64,000 nt of DNA from Liolophura sinensis (taxonomy: Eukaryota; Mollusca; Polyplacophora; Chitonida; Chitonidae). The notes beneath the pieces are model-generated. The model did not search any database and was not told the origin of the DNA. It was given only the letters and a program-made list of their open reading frames with translations. A program made the position numbers and the translations under genes. Within the stretch, counting starts at the first letter, position 1; the number at the start of each line of letters is the position of its first letter. Shown piece by piece: positions 22,960 through 34,663 of this stretch. The stretch covers positions 36,001,265 through 36,065,264 of the forward strand of contig NC_088303.1 of assembly GCF_032854445.1 (NCBI RefSeq). Direction: 5' to 3'.

Positions 22960-25900
22960 ATGGAAATGGGAATGGAAATGCAGAATTGGGATGATTATTG
23001 CGACGAAGCCATGAGAAAAGATGGTGAGTTTATATCAACGATATGTTTGTGACATTTCCCGTGGTTTATATACATGTATATCATCCCTGCAGAAACGTCC
23101 AAAAATAAATGCACCGCAAACAGGGATCTGCGTCTTACTTATTCTCCAGAAATGGTGGTAGAGATGGTTGAGATATTGTACATAATGGTGGCATGGAGAA
23201 TTTCAGCAGACATCGGCATTAATGTTAGACATGTCATCCAATCCTCAACTCTAGCTTTATTTAGCAGCACCCCCCCCCCTCCCCCCCCCCCGCCCTCCAC
23301 CCAACCAATCAAAACCAAAAAGAAAATTTTAATAAAAAAAAACAGTTAATTTGAACTACAAATTCCATACTTCATTTTCCACTACACTGCAAAGACATTT
23401 TCGGCCATGTGTGTTTTCCAATTCAGTTTTATAATGGTATTTGTGATTTTTGTTAGAGGAGCAATCTTAGTCACCATTACTTTTTCGAGTATATCCAAGG
23501 ACTGTTGTTATTTCAGAGCCGACTGAGGAGTATAGGAAGGTAGACCTGACATGCCTGTTGGAGTTCTACACGTTTTCTGTGACGGGACCAAACCTGCCTT
23601 GTCTGACCAAAGAGGGCTTAGCCGTGGAGGCCTGGATCAGGAATAAAAAGGGACTGCTGCCCTCATTTCTGGCTAAAGACCTGGTGTTTGACGAGGTGGG
23701 TGAAACAGAAATGGGCATAGACATAAAAATATAACATCATTCAGCGAGAGGCTCTGATCTGGAGAAGAAAAGCTACATGCAAATATATGGAACTATTGTC
23801 TTAAGAACACGAAACGGGGATGATGGCAATCTTGAATTTTTATAAAATTGATTGTATGTATCCAATATATTTCTAGAAGCCCTGTATCTATATTATATTT
23901 ATCTCCACCAAAGGAGGTTTTCCTGTTACCGGTGTTTCTCTGTCAGAAACTTTACGGAAACAGTTATTGGGCAAGGATCAGTTCATTAAATTTTTATGGT
24001 GATCTTGATCTAGAAATTTGGAAACAATTCTTAACCATTGCTATGTCAAATGTCTCTCAGCAAATTTCAAATTTATCCCGCACTTGGCTTTGATTCAAGA
24101 ATGTACCACTCAGTTTTACTGTGGTGGTGATCCATATCCGGATCGAAGAATTTTTTAAACGATTTCTCACCTTTGCCAGATGTAAAAAATTATAGTCGAG
24201 TTTTATGGAAATTTTCTCTTACAGATTTATATATACACCGGACTGTATAAACAGAACTCATTGCCCACCTAATATTTAGTTACATCACAGCTAGATATAA
24301 ATTTGTATATCTACTTTAGTCTTAGGTTTCTAGTCATATTTAGGCCTTTCATACATATAGTGCAACGTAACAAGCCTTCTCCCCGCATTAACATGTACAC
24401 ATGGCTACTTCTTTGCCTGTAGATTCGGGATCCATGGTTACGGAAAGTCATGGTTCTGTTGGTTAAAGATCACAAAAACCCAGAAGAGCCAAGATCAAGT
24501 AAGTTATTGTAACCACATTTTCTTGAGAAATGTTTTTGATTGCATTTTCAAAAATGTTTTCAAGTTGTACGGAATGGTGCAAACGCTGTGTTATACATGT
24601 ATATCTCCTTGTACATCTACTCGCACGGTTAAGCAGTGCTTTTCCTGCAAATGCCGGAAGAGAGAGTTCTCTCATGCACCTGCGTAACGCGACCATACTT
24701 GTGTTCCGCCGGACTTTTGATTTCCACATAATCACTTTATGACTAAAAATACACAGGAAATGACAGATACCAGTCTGCACATGTATAGAAAAATAATAAT
24801 AACAAAATAAGTCTACATAGAGATAGCAAAAATTCATGCTGACGTTCAGCTGGTCCAATGTTTTTTTGGTATCTTACACTTTGGTTAAATATCATGTTCT
24901 GATTTGATAATTTTGCCGATTTCAGATTATTTGGTCAAGTTTTACGTAGAGAGATCTTTTCTCCGTGCTGATGATGAGTACCTTCATTGCATTGAGGTAA
25001 ATCTGCGTATGTGATAATGAACTGTATAAATATTATGAATATTAAAGAAATCAATCAAATTAAATTAATTTAAAAAACAACAAAGCATTCATATGATCTA
25101 AATACTCTTTATTTCCTGTTCATCCAGAATTTTCCAGTACATTCATGTAGAGAAATAGTTGTGATATTGCTGATGTAGAACAATTAGCCCTATGCAGTAA
25201 TTCTCTGCTCCCTTCATAATTGAGAGTTACTAATAGATGGTTTGCAATGGCAGCCATCTTTGAAGTAAGTTTCTGTATTGCCCACTGGGTGTCTATTGTT
25301 AGGGGTACCATAAGCTGGGCAGACGCCCTTGCCTGGTAAGGCATACAATGGTCTATATACACAAACTTGCCTCCAAGATGGCGGAAATGTCAAACCATCT
25401 ATAACTTGCTTGTCTGTACCTTTCAGCGACCAAATGACGGGTCTGTAGGAGTACACTTAAGTGAAGAACTGACGAACGCTTTTCGTAAGTATTTTGGCTT
25501 TTGACGATGTAACTCTTATGTCAGCAAAATACAATTAAAAATGTAGATAAAGGAAAGGAAGAAATAATAACAAATAAATAAATCTCAACTGTTTGAAATT
25601 TCAGGGACGGGTTTCCATCACTATACCAGTGGTTCCCGCCGACTGCTATACATTCTGGACGGCATCCAGTTCCAATTGCCCATATTCTCCACACGGAAGC
25701 GAAAAGTAAGGACAGTCCATCTTATTACCTCCATGGTAATATTATGCTTACGTAAAATCTGTTCTAAAAACGCAGGAGATCCACACACCCCTGACCAATG
25801 AGGTCGAAGGCTCGAATCCAGTTCTGGCTGATTTGTCTGCGGCTTTAAATCATGTATTCTACCTGGCGATGAGCTGAATTTCATTCCGAAAACATCCCAT

Positions 25901-27800
25901 TTGCTCCACCAATAGATCTGACCGCTGTCGTGAAAGTGAAACATTCTTGAATGTGGCGTTGTCACATCAGTTAAATAAATAATAAATCACATTGTACTGG
26001 AAATTTCTTGGAAAGGCAATTCACTTTTCAACCCGTTCTGTTTAACACAGTTCGTGAACGGAACTCACGTGCAGATCGGCATCGTGGAAACGGAAGAAAG
26101 GGTGACGTCATACATCCCGCCTAATCATTCGATAGGAATTCTGGGTAAGTGTAATCTAGCGGCTGAATTGATATCCAAAACATTAGGTTTCGTCTTTTAC
26201 TTGAATGTGAATGATATAGAATAAAAGAATTTATTTATTTATACATACAATTTATATGTGCATTATGTGTATTTCCAGATGACTGTGTTGATTCGGTCCT
26301 AAAGGCAATATTTCGGAAAGCTGCTTGTCGGGAGACGGGAAGTTTGCCAGAGTCACTCTGTCGGCAACAAACTGTGAGGGCGATAGAGGTGAGTTTTTGG
26401 TTGCCGGGAAAACCTCGCCCACGGAGAAGGACATCAAAGGTACACAGCCGCCGCCTGGAAAGAAGGCTCAGAAAATCTTCCTCCCGAGTCCAATCCATCG
26501 AAAGCACCATCGGGATTCCCCAATATGATGACAAAGCCTCGCAACTTGAGATATCAAAATCCCTACAGGAAGAGGGTGACTCTAAACTGTCCCAACCTGA
26601 GGTCTCCAAACCCCATCACGAAGAGGGCGACTCTAACATGTGTCAACCCGAGGCGTCAAAACCCCAAGAGAGCTACTCCAAAAAGTCGCAACCCGAGGCA
26701 TCAAAATCCCAACAGGAAGAAGGCGACTCTAAAGAGTTTCAACCCGCGACTTCAGAATCTCAACAGGAAGAGGGCAACTCTAAAGACTCCCAATCCGAGG
26801 CCAAACAGTCCCAGTCAAAAGAAGAAGACTCCAAAAATGATGAGTCCGTACAACGTGCATCCCCAAGGAAAAATACGAAGATGGCGGTGCGCTTCGATTT
26901 GCCCGGTGAGCCTCGCCCACAGAGGATAAAGCCAGAGTCTCAGCTAACCGATTCAGATGCGAAAGTTCAACAAGAAGCTAAGATTGAAGGATGCCAGTTG
27001 GCCTTTGATTACCAGAAGAGAAGCGAGGCAGCTCAGGGCGAGATGAAAGGTTACAAGCCAGCTCAGTGCAAAAAAAAGGACAGCAAGCGCGTGAAATTCC
27101 AGCTTACGGAAAAGGTTGGTTAGTGGACGTTGGGGTGTGTCGTTACATGTTGTCACATATACACTGACTTACAACATAAGAATATTGCAGATCGCGCTAT
27201 ATACAAATATACCGCTTAACAGAACAGGTTGAGAGATGCTACGAAAGGAACGAATCTATTGAGACGTGTGTAAACTTAAAGTAACGATTGTTTGGCATTA
27301 AAGTAATTACTGAACAATGAGTACAGCTGGTATGGTTTGCTAAATTACCATTGATATCTACTTTGTACAGGAACTCCAAGAAACTTTAACCCCTCCAATG
27401 CAGGAAGTCTCGGAATCTTCACATCCTGCCACGCTGGAATCGACAAACACCAGTAAGTTCGATCGGTTATTAGATTACCACGATAAAAAAAAAATAGTAC
27501 TAGATTCTACATCAGATGTTGTTTATACTCCGTGCATTGGATGTTTTTGTTCTATATTGCTGTTGGCTACGTGATAGTAACATGTCTGAACTGTCTCCGA
27601 AACGTATCTCAGAGGAAAAAAATCAATGTATATATTTTTGAGAGAACTTTGGATGATTTCAACCTCTTCATGTATGAACAGAACCAGCACGACCATCCCG
27701 AGGGAGGAGACTGAGGGCGTTTCTGGCGAGTCTGTTCAGCTGTGTGCCCAGGAGCAAGCGTTCACACAAAGCCGACAAGTGCGATGGGAAACTCCTGTGA
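22960..27800 (+). CDS. Unknown protein with acidic Ser/Gln/Glu repeat region, 10 exons
   Basis: Exons: 22960-23023, 23517-23695, 24423-24498, 24926-24996, 25427-25484, 25605-25705, 26051-26144, 26279-27114, 27371-27452 and 27682-27800. All have AG acceptors and GT donors and phases agree (1,0,1,0,1,0,1,0,1), giving 559 codons and TGA. I do not recognise the family. Residues 1-250 look like a compact globular domain (for example FYTFSVTGPNLPCL, VKFYVERSFLRADDEYL, SRRLLYILDGIQFQLPIF). A basic stretch follows at about 255-285, then about six imperfect 16-residue repeats of the SQPEASKSQQEEGDSK type (about 302-401). A motif LPGxPRPxR occurs at both ends of the repeats (about 256-264 and 422-430). 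The donor at 27114 (AAG/GTTGGT) is weak. Alternatives are termination at TAG 27121-27123, or use of a strong donor at 26389. The ATG lies 10 bp inside an exon, so a non-coding first exon is expected upstream. The alternating phase pattern and conserved-looking core make a real gene likely. Confidence 0.72.
23268..23302. repeat. Poly-C tract (G-quadruplex potential on minus strand)
   Basis: Runs of 10, 11, 3 and 3 C residues separated by one to three bases, in intron 1 of the unknown gene. A 91-codon frame that crosses it (23074-23349) is not supported as coding. Confidence 0.7.
25885..25980 (+). repeat. Old SINE family A fragment
   Basis: Diverged central/tail region: GACCGCTGTCGTGAAAGTGA, AACATTCTTGAATGTGGCGT, then an (AAAT)n tail. 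It lies in the intron after the exon ending at 25705. Confidence 0.55.
26576..26875 (+). repeat. In-frame 48-bp coding repeats
   Basis: About six imperfect copies of a 48-bp unit (16 codons) encoding SQPEASKSQQEEGDSK variants inside the eighth exon of the unknown gene. The unit is a multiple of three, and changes are mostly substitutions that keep the frame, consistent with translation. Confidence 0.75.
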
Positions 27801-27966
27801 ATGGTGTGGTCCTTGCAAAATGCATACTCCTTTAGATTTAGTTTTATGCTATATGTTCCTTGGAAAACTTGTATCTATGGACGTTTTTAATATGTCGCTA
27901 TTTAATATAAATATTATAATTGTAAATTACAAATACATAAAAAGAAATTGCCAAAAAGTAGTATTA

Positions 27967-27972
27967 AATAAA
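27967..27972 (+). terminator. Probable polyadenylation signal of the unknown gene
   Basis: AATAAA 167 bp after the TGA stop codon, followed by further overlapping copies. It is the first consensus hexamer downstream of the gene. The surrounding A-rich repeat lowers confidence. Confidence 0.45.
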
Positions 27973-28494
27973 TAAAAAATAAATAAGAAATAAAAAAAAT
28001 TGGATACATAATTTTCTTCTAAGCACAAACTGTTTTTCCTCAAAGAATTAAACTTTTCTGGTCAGTATGGCGATATATAACTAATTGCTGAATAGAAGCT
28101 GTGATGTTAAGGTATAGCGATTTTAAGGCATACATATTCATTATAAATATGAGAGATTTAAATGTAACCTATGCATGGACATAAGAGATATAAAAATGGG
28201 ATGGTCTTGGAACCATAGCAATGTAGAGAAAGACATGGCGAAATAAGATGCCAAGATGGAAGTTTAACCCTATAAGAATGAGATGAAGTTACCTGTGAAC
28301 TCGTGGCCTTGATGTAAGGACCCGTGAGAAAGATACACGTATAGAACAGGCAGATGTGTACCTATATAGATATATGCCTGTATGGTCATAGGGGTGTGAA
28401 AATGGACAGATATAGAGGTATGAAATGGAGAATGTATGATTGAGATATAAGAGGGAGGGTAAAGAGACATGACGAATGAATTTTGTGTTTGTAT

Positions 28495-28805
28495 GCACGT
28501 TGAGATAGAGATACACCTCTATACACGGTGAGATGAAGATACCCCTGTATATACACTGTGAGATGGAGATACGCCTGTATACACGGTGAGATGGAGACAC
28601 ATCTGTATACATGATGAGATGGAGATACACCTGTATATACACTGTGAGATGGAGACACACCAGTATACACGGTGAGATGGAAACACATTTGTATACACGG
28701 TGAGATGGAAACACACCTGTATACATGGTGAGATGGAGATGCACCTGTATACACGGTGAGATGGAGATACACATGTATACACAGTGAGATAGAGATACAC
28801 CTGTA
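28495..28805. repeat. Minisatellite, 28-30 bp unit, ~11 copies
   Basis: Copies of CACCTGTATACACGGTGAGA plus TGGAGATA, with occasional 30-bp variants carrying CTGTATATACACTGTGAG. Overlapping minus-strand frames of 122-161 codons are repeat translation (SPCIQVYLHLTVYTG-type cycles). Confidence 0.93.
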
Positions 28806-29082
28806 AACCAATCAGTATCGGTCTCACCATCTTTGTGACCGTTATTTTCAAGTTACTATATATTTTATATAAATGTATATACGACATATAGATGTATTTA
28901 TATGATGTTAGTCTTCTTTTTTAAATTTGTGTATATGAAAATGTGTATTTTGTATTACTTAGAGATGTTATTAAATTGAATTCAAATAAATTGCAATATT
29001 TAAACAAAAATCCTTACGCAGTGGTGTCTTATATACATGTATGTGCTTTTTGATGAACAGGTGGTTCATGCCTTTCCTATCA

Positions 29083-29789
29083 GTTGTTGGTGGTGGTTAA
29101 GGTATGTTTGTTCTTCAATAACACACGAGGTGTTGGTTCAGTCTCAGAATCAGAAAATCCGCGATACCCAGCTGACTGGGCGCACAGCGATTCTGCACAC
29201 TGAGTGATCCTGCACACTGAGTGATCCTGCATACCGAGTGATACTGCATACTGAGTGATCCTGGACACTGAATGATCCTGCACACTTAGGAATGACGAAT
29301 GAATCAATGATTGCTTGGGGCTTAACGTCGCACGTAATAATTTTTCAGTCGTGACGACGAGGAGTCATTAGGTATGTGTACATACGTCGTGTCTTCTTGT
29401 GGAAGGGCGAGTATATGCCGCCAAAGTGCTGCCGCAACCGAAGTGATGTATTCCGCTAACACCTACGGTTTCATACCTTCAGTTAATCCGTGATCCTGCA
29501 CAATGAGTGATCCTGCACACTGAGTGATCCTGCATATTGAGTAATATTGCACACTGTTGTTGGTGGTGGTTAAGGTATGTTTGTTCTTCAATAACACACG
29601 AGGTGTTGGTTCTCACCCAGAATCAGAAAATCCGCGATACCCAGCTGACTAGACGCACAGCGATTCTGCACACTGAGTGATCATGCACTCTGAGTGATCC
29701 TGCATACCGAGTGATACTGCATACTGAGTGATCCTGGACACTGAATGATCCTGTACACTAAGGAATGCCGAATGAAAGAATGACTGCTT
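29083..29789. repeat. 235-bp direct duplication containing 15-bp repeats
   Basis: 29083-29318 and 29556-29789 are near-identical (shared start GTTGTTGGTGGTGGTTAAGG, then ACACACGAGGTGTTGGTT). Both end in four to six copies of a 15-bp repeat (TGCACACTGAGTGATCC variants). The spacer carries a SINE family B fragment and a third short block of the 15-bp repeat (29491-29555). Confidence 0.88.
29318..29480 (-). repeat. SINE family B fragment
   Basis: Minus-strand copy: in plus orientation it begins GGCTTAACGTCGCACGTAAT and AATTTTTCAGTCGTGACGAC. It matches the 3' modules of the full-length copy at 37895-38215. Confidence 0.65.
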
Positions 29790-29985
29790 GACACTTTAAA
29801 AGTGGAAGTTGTAACTTGTCGTTCAGCATTACGGGGACAGTGCAATGACTGGTTGACCCGTATTAGTATAGGCCTAATGGCTCGAGCACATTGGCACATT
29901 ACATGCACTCTAAGGACTCATTCGTCGTCATGTGACTGAAAAATTGTTAAGTACGATGTTAAACCCTAAGCACTCACTCACTCTA
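29790..29985 (+). repeat. SINE family B fragment
   Basis: Plus-strand copy with ACTTTAAAAGTGGAAGTTGT, CAGTGCAATGACTGGTTGAC, GTGACTGAAAAATTGTTAAG and the tail AAACCCTAAGCACTCACTCA. It aligns module by module with 37972-38215. The tRNA-like head is missing. Confidence 0.78.
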
Positions 29986-32900
29986 CTGAAGTTTTGCATA
30001 GCTCACTTGTTACCTAAGCGGGCTTATGCAACTACAGTTCGTACACCGCGGGCAACTTAACCTCGCCTGCTCCATATAATAGTTTACTGGCGCTGTTCGA
30101 AGTTGTGGGTGAGACAGGGACGGGACCTAAACTGCTGTTGTGACAAGGGACATTTTTTGTTCGTAAAACCTTACGACAATTAGGAACCGAAAACTGTTTG
30201 TCATTAGACAAAGGGTGACATCATCATTAGGGTCCGCCGATGTATTCGTGTGAATGAGCGGTCAGCTACGTCAATGACAAACCATAAAGATTTAATGTTT
30301 CCGCAAAGCCGTGTATCTGGTTATGTATTGCTGTCACCCAATAACCTGTGCTCTTACAAGAGAGATAGTACGTGTCTCTCAGGTCTGCAGCAACCTGCGG
30401 ATAGTCGTGAGTTTTCCCGGGTTGTGCCCGGTTTCCTCCCACCGGGAGGAATGCTGGCCGTCGAGATATTCGTGTCAGGAAAACGTCTATGTAAACTTTG
30501 AGTGGCGCCTGCGACTTCCTTCTGAACTTGTATAGATATATGATATACATACACTAGATATTAGGTGCAGCTCTGTCAAGATTCCTAAATAGCACATAGT
30601 TGCCACGCTGTCTCTGCGTAGTCATTATTTGTACTCGTTTGCCTAGGTATTTTGCTAGTACGAAGAGTTCATTGTCACTAATACGGATAACGTCACTTTC
30701 TGCTCGTATCAGAAAATCTACAGTTTTGCGATAGACTATAGAATGGATAGATTCGAATGGTCTCTCGTGGAGAGTATATGAAACAGATTTGGTCTGAAGA
30801 AGGCGATAAAAGCCGTGGGTACTGGCCTAGTTATTAATTGTCATCAGTCATCAGTCTGAGCATGTTTTTCAGTAATGGTATGATCCAAACTTATAAGCTG
30901 ATTATTGAAACGGACTAAACAGTTTTGACAAGCAGATCACAGAGGTCTGCTCTAAGGATCACCAGTGCTATTCGAGAAGAAGGCTATAACATCGGATGGC
31001 CATATTTATACACAGAATGAAACGAACGAAGATCTATCAGTGCCGTCAAATCCTTCACTTATACAATGAGAAACAGAGCATTAATCCGTGTCAGCATTAA
31101 CTTTATATAAGACAGGATCCAGGACTATATGCACGTTTAACAGTAGCTCTTCTATAAACATGCCTACTCAAAATGTTGGCAATTTTATTGTCATGTCATG
31201 TCAATATATACAGGTAGGAATAAATGCAGAAAAAATAACCTGCATAGATTAACGAGCACATTAGGCCAGCTATATATTATTTGTGAACTACTTTAACACG
31301 TTTGTCTGTGTGTAACACTACGCCAATGTCACAGCCAATCAGCTCACAAGACACAGCTGACATGACTGCCATCCAATGAATTACTGCGATATTTGCACCT
31401 TTCACTGAGCCCAAAACCATCGATTACCACCAACATGCTTAATTTTGCACCAGTTAAAATGTAACAAATCAGCATGACTTAACTTTATATAACATAGCTT
31501 ATCGAAAAAAAGGGACGAAAAACAATACACTGATCCGTGATATAACCTGTTGATAAGTTTGTACAGCTGTTGATATTCCAGTCTAAGAATTTCACACGAG
31601 TTTTCTCGAAACATTGGTGATATTTTTGGCGGTTTTACTGTAGGTAGACAGTTGGGACTTTCATCCAAGGTGACCGTCAGTTAGCTGGGTTCGTGGGTAC
31701 AGGCCAGAAGGGCGTGTCCAGTGGACGGGATTTTAACCACACGTTTATTTTAATACTTGGCTGCCAGGTATGTCCAAACAAATATCAACAACGTTCTTGG
31801 TTATTCTGTTTATTTTATAGTAAATTTTATTTAATTTTCTTTTTTTGCCTCCGAAATCAGCTTAAACTTTGCAGTTCTAATGCTAGTTTCCTCGATGGGA
31901 AGGGGAAGATGGTGGATGGGAGACTGGGTCAAATTCACCCACCCTTTTTCTAACATCATGACAGGACTACATCACTCTTCACAGTAATATTACGCTTATA
32001 TTTTCGTTTCCTACAATTCATTATGGTAGAGCTAGTATAGTATCTGTGAACCTGGTAAACACTACAGAGGGTTATATGTGCCCCATGCCTAAATAGCCTC
32101 GGAACATCCATGGGTAATTATACGTCAATTTAGCTCAAGACACCTCGCTCAACCAGCAGCTGTCAGCAATTGATGTACATGCACACGAACATGTAGTTCC
32201 GACATGAAATATTGGCTTCTTCCAGTAGAGGACTTACAACCTGACTGCTTCCGGCAGAAATGGCTATTCCGCCAAAATTACTGCAGTATACAACGTGGGC
32301 GATTAAATAAATATTCTCGTAAATATTCAGCCCCACCTGAGCGGACTGTTTTTCTATGACCAATCGTAGTGAATATTGTTGCAAACAAAGGCGGTTGTAA
32401 AGACTAGGGTTGTCTTTCGTTAGTCAACAAGCCCCTTATCAGATGCTCATTGTAAGAAGCTAGTTTTTCAATGAATTGATGTCACTTTACCATGTCATCG
32501 CAAGCTCCATTTTCACATTGCACGAAATGTCACACAGATAGGCAATGTAAACTTTGAGATGACATGATGTCATGAAGGCTTTCAGCAAGAATGGATGAAA
32601 ACGTGCAGTTTGCACGAACTTTGCCGAGCCGCTGTCTGCATCCATATATGGCAATGCTCATTAGTCTTCGCCTATGCATTAACGTTTGTAATTCGGGTCG
32701 AATGTGAACTACATGTATTTGAAAATTCACTGATTATTGCAGTGATTAGCTTATGATTTGCTTATGTAATTCTTCAACCTTTTCCCAAGTTTGCAAGGTG
32801 TTTATCGAAGCATATTATGAAGGCATTATTCTGTGTTGACTGATAAAATTATACTTTTTGCGAAGCTCTGAAACTGGCTAGTTCAGCGATTGCATTTTTG

Positions 32901-34663
32901 TACCCAGTATTCAATTAAAAATAAGCATAAATCGCTCTGAAAGTTGTTCTTTCATACGCGAAAAGGTTGAGTAATTAGGGCGTGAAAACATAAAATAGCA
33001 TGATTTTAAGGATTGCACCTTGTGAAAGTGCATATTAAAGTCAGCTGTTTGAGGAAGGATACAGAAAATTCAGTTTGAATTGGCTAAACTGAAAACTTAC
33101 GATCATTTCCTAGTATGGTCACTTTTAATGAGAGGCCCGGGTCCGTGTTAAACCATACATGGATATTACTACTAGGCCACTGCTCCGGATATCTGCATCC
33201 AAAAAAAAAAGCCACCTCCGACTCCTGAATATGGGTGTTTCAAACTTTGATCTATCTTCTATTATTATATTACGTGTGAAGACAACTAACTGTAAACATA
33301 GAATAAAAGTATTGTTTTGGTAAAATACTGCCTTGTTTCTTGCAGTATTCAGTTAAAGAGGGAGGGAAAAACAAGCACCAAAGTTATTTCTTCAAACTTA
33401 CTCAAACTTACAGTGACCTCTTGTATTAGATTAGTTGTTGGCTAATATTTAAAAAGAAATTTTTGAGTGCAGTGTAGGCATTTGACAGCACATCGATTGC
33501 ATGTGGCCACAGGATATGCATCCTGAATCTCCAGTGAAGCCCACATGATTCTTCTGGGAAAATGCACATTGAAAACTCACCATGTTTTTCATCAGACTTA
33601 TCAAATTCTTCCATGTCCCTCTGTTGCTTTGTGCTGTTTATGTTCTTAATCATCGTCCATACATTTGAAGCTGATTCAGTGCAGATTATGGCCTCTTTGC
33701 CTTGACAGAAAATTTATCTGAACTTGCACCATTTTTTTTCACCTTTCGCCATAATACAGAAGTATTATCAATGTATTCTTAATTTTGCATACAAACTCTG
33801 TTTTATACTTCCTCTTCATCTATCTTTTAAAGATACATTAACCTTCCCAGATGTAAAATTTTTGGCAATAACAACGAACATATACCTGTTTGATGCAAAA
33901 AGAGGGATTTTCTTTTATTTCCACTGAAGAAATGACCACGAGGAAACTTTGTTAATGAAACATTGGGGGGAGGGGAAGGGGGGGGGGGGAAGGGCAGAGG
34001 GTTACAGGAAATCCTAATGGTGCATTACGATGAACACAAACATAATTATAGCCCTAAATTTAAATCTTAAAGATACAGATTCAAGACAATGAAGTTACTG
34101 TGGCCTAATGGTCTGTAAGTCACCAATGGAATCTGTAAAATAGCTGCAGCAAATTTGTCCAAGACTTTCTTGGATCTGTCTTTATGAAAAGCAGATAATG
34201 AGAATATGATGACAAAAAGACAATGTTCATGTGTCTAAGTGAAGGCTGATAAAGCAACACCACACGATTCCATCCTTCCTTTGCCTTCCAATTGTTAAAT
34301 TCGTGCCTTTTCTGCACCCATGGAAGGTGTTTTTCGTGGGTCTAATATCTCTGTTTCCTATCGCTTTCAAGCACAACTAAAGTATATAACAAATAATGTG
34401 ATGATTTAAAAATAGATACCATTTTGGTAGCTTATTTTTCAGTCCATTCCAAACATATCCCAAAATGTCCTTCATCCAAAAATAAACTCTTTTTCAAGAA
34501 CTTGAAAACACTTATTACACTTTCAAGTACATGCACTTTCAAGGACCAGTGGAAACCCTGAATCCCAAATGCCAAAAATACACATCTGTGTCTGCAATTC
34601 TGCTTTCGCAATGTCATTCACGATGGTGAGCTCTTTCTCCGCGTTGACAAATTTGCTCATCCA
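29986..34663. other. Intergenic region, no gene supported
   Basis: Contains a SINE family A fragment (30385-30490) and a G-rich tract (33965-34000). The part nearest 34664 is probably the POLR2C 3' UTR. Open frames up to 94 codons have no recognisable domains and lack splice-consistent neighbours. Confidence 0.5.
30385..30490 (+). repeat. SINE family A central fragment
   Basis: Plus-strand segment GTCTGCAGCAACCTGCGGAT, then GTTTCCTCCCACCGGGAGGA and ATGCTGGCCGTCGAGATATT. The head and the A-rich tail are missing. Confidence 0.75.

Noticed and set aside
33426..33653. 75-codon minus-strand frame with a weak resemblance to a frame at 34432-34617
   Set aside because: Similarity is short and only at peptide level, with no splice-consistent context; it could be chance.
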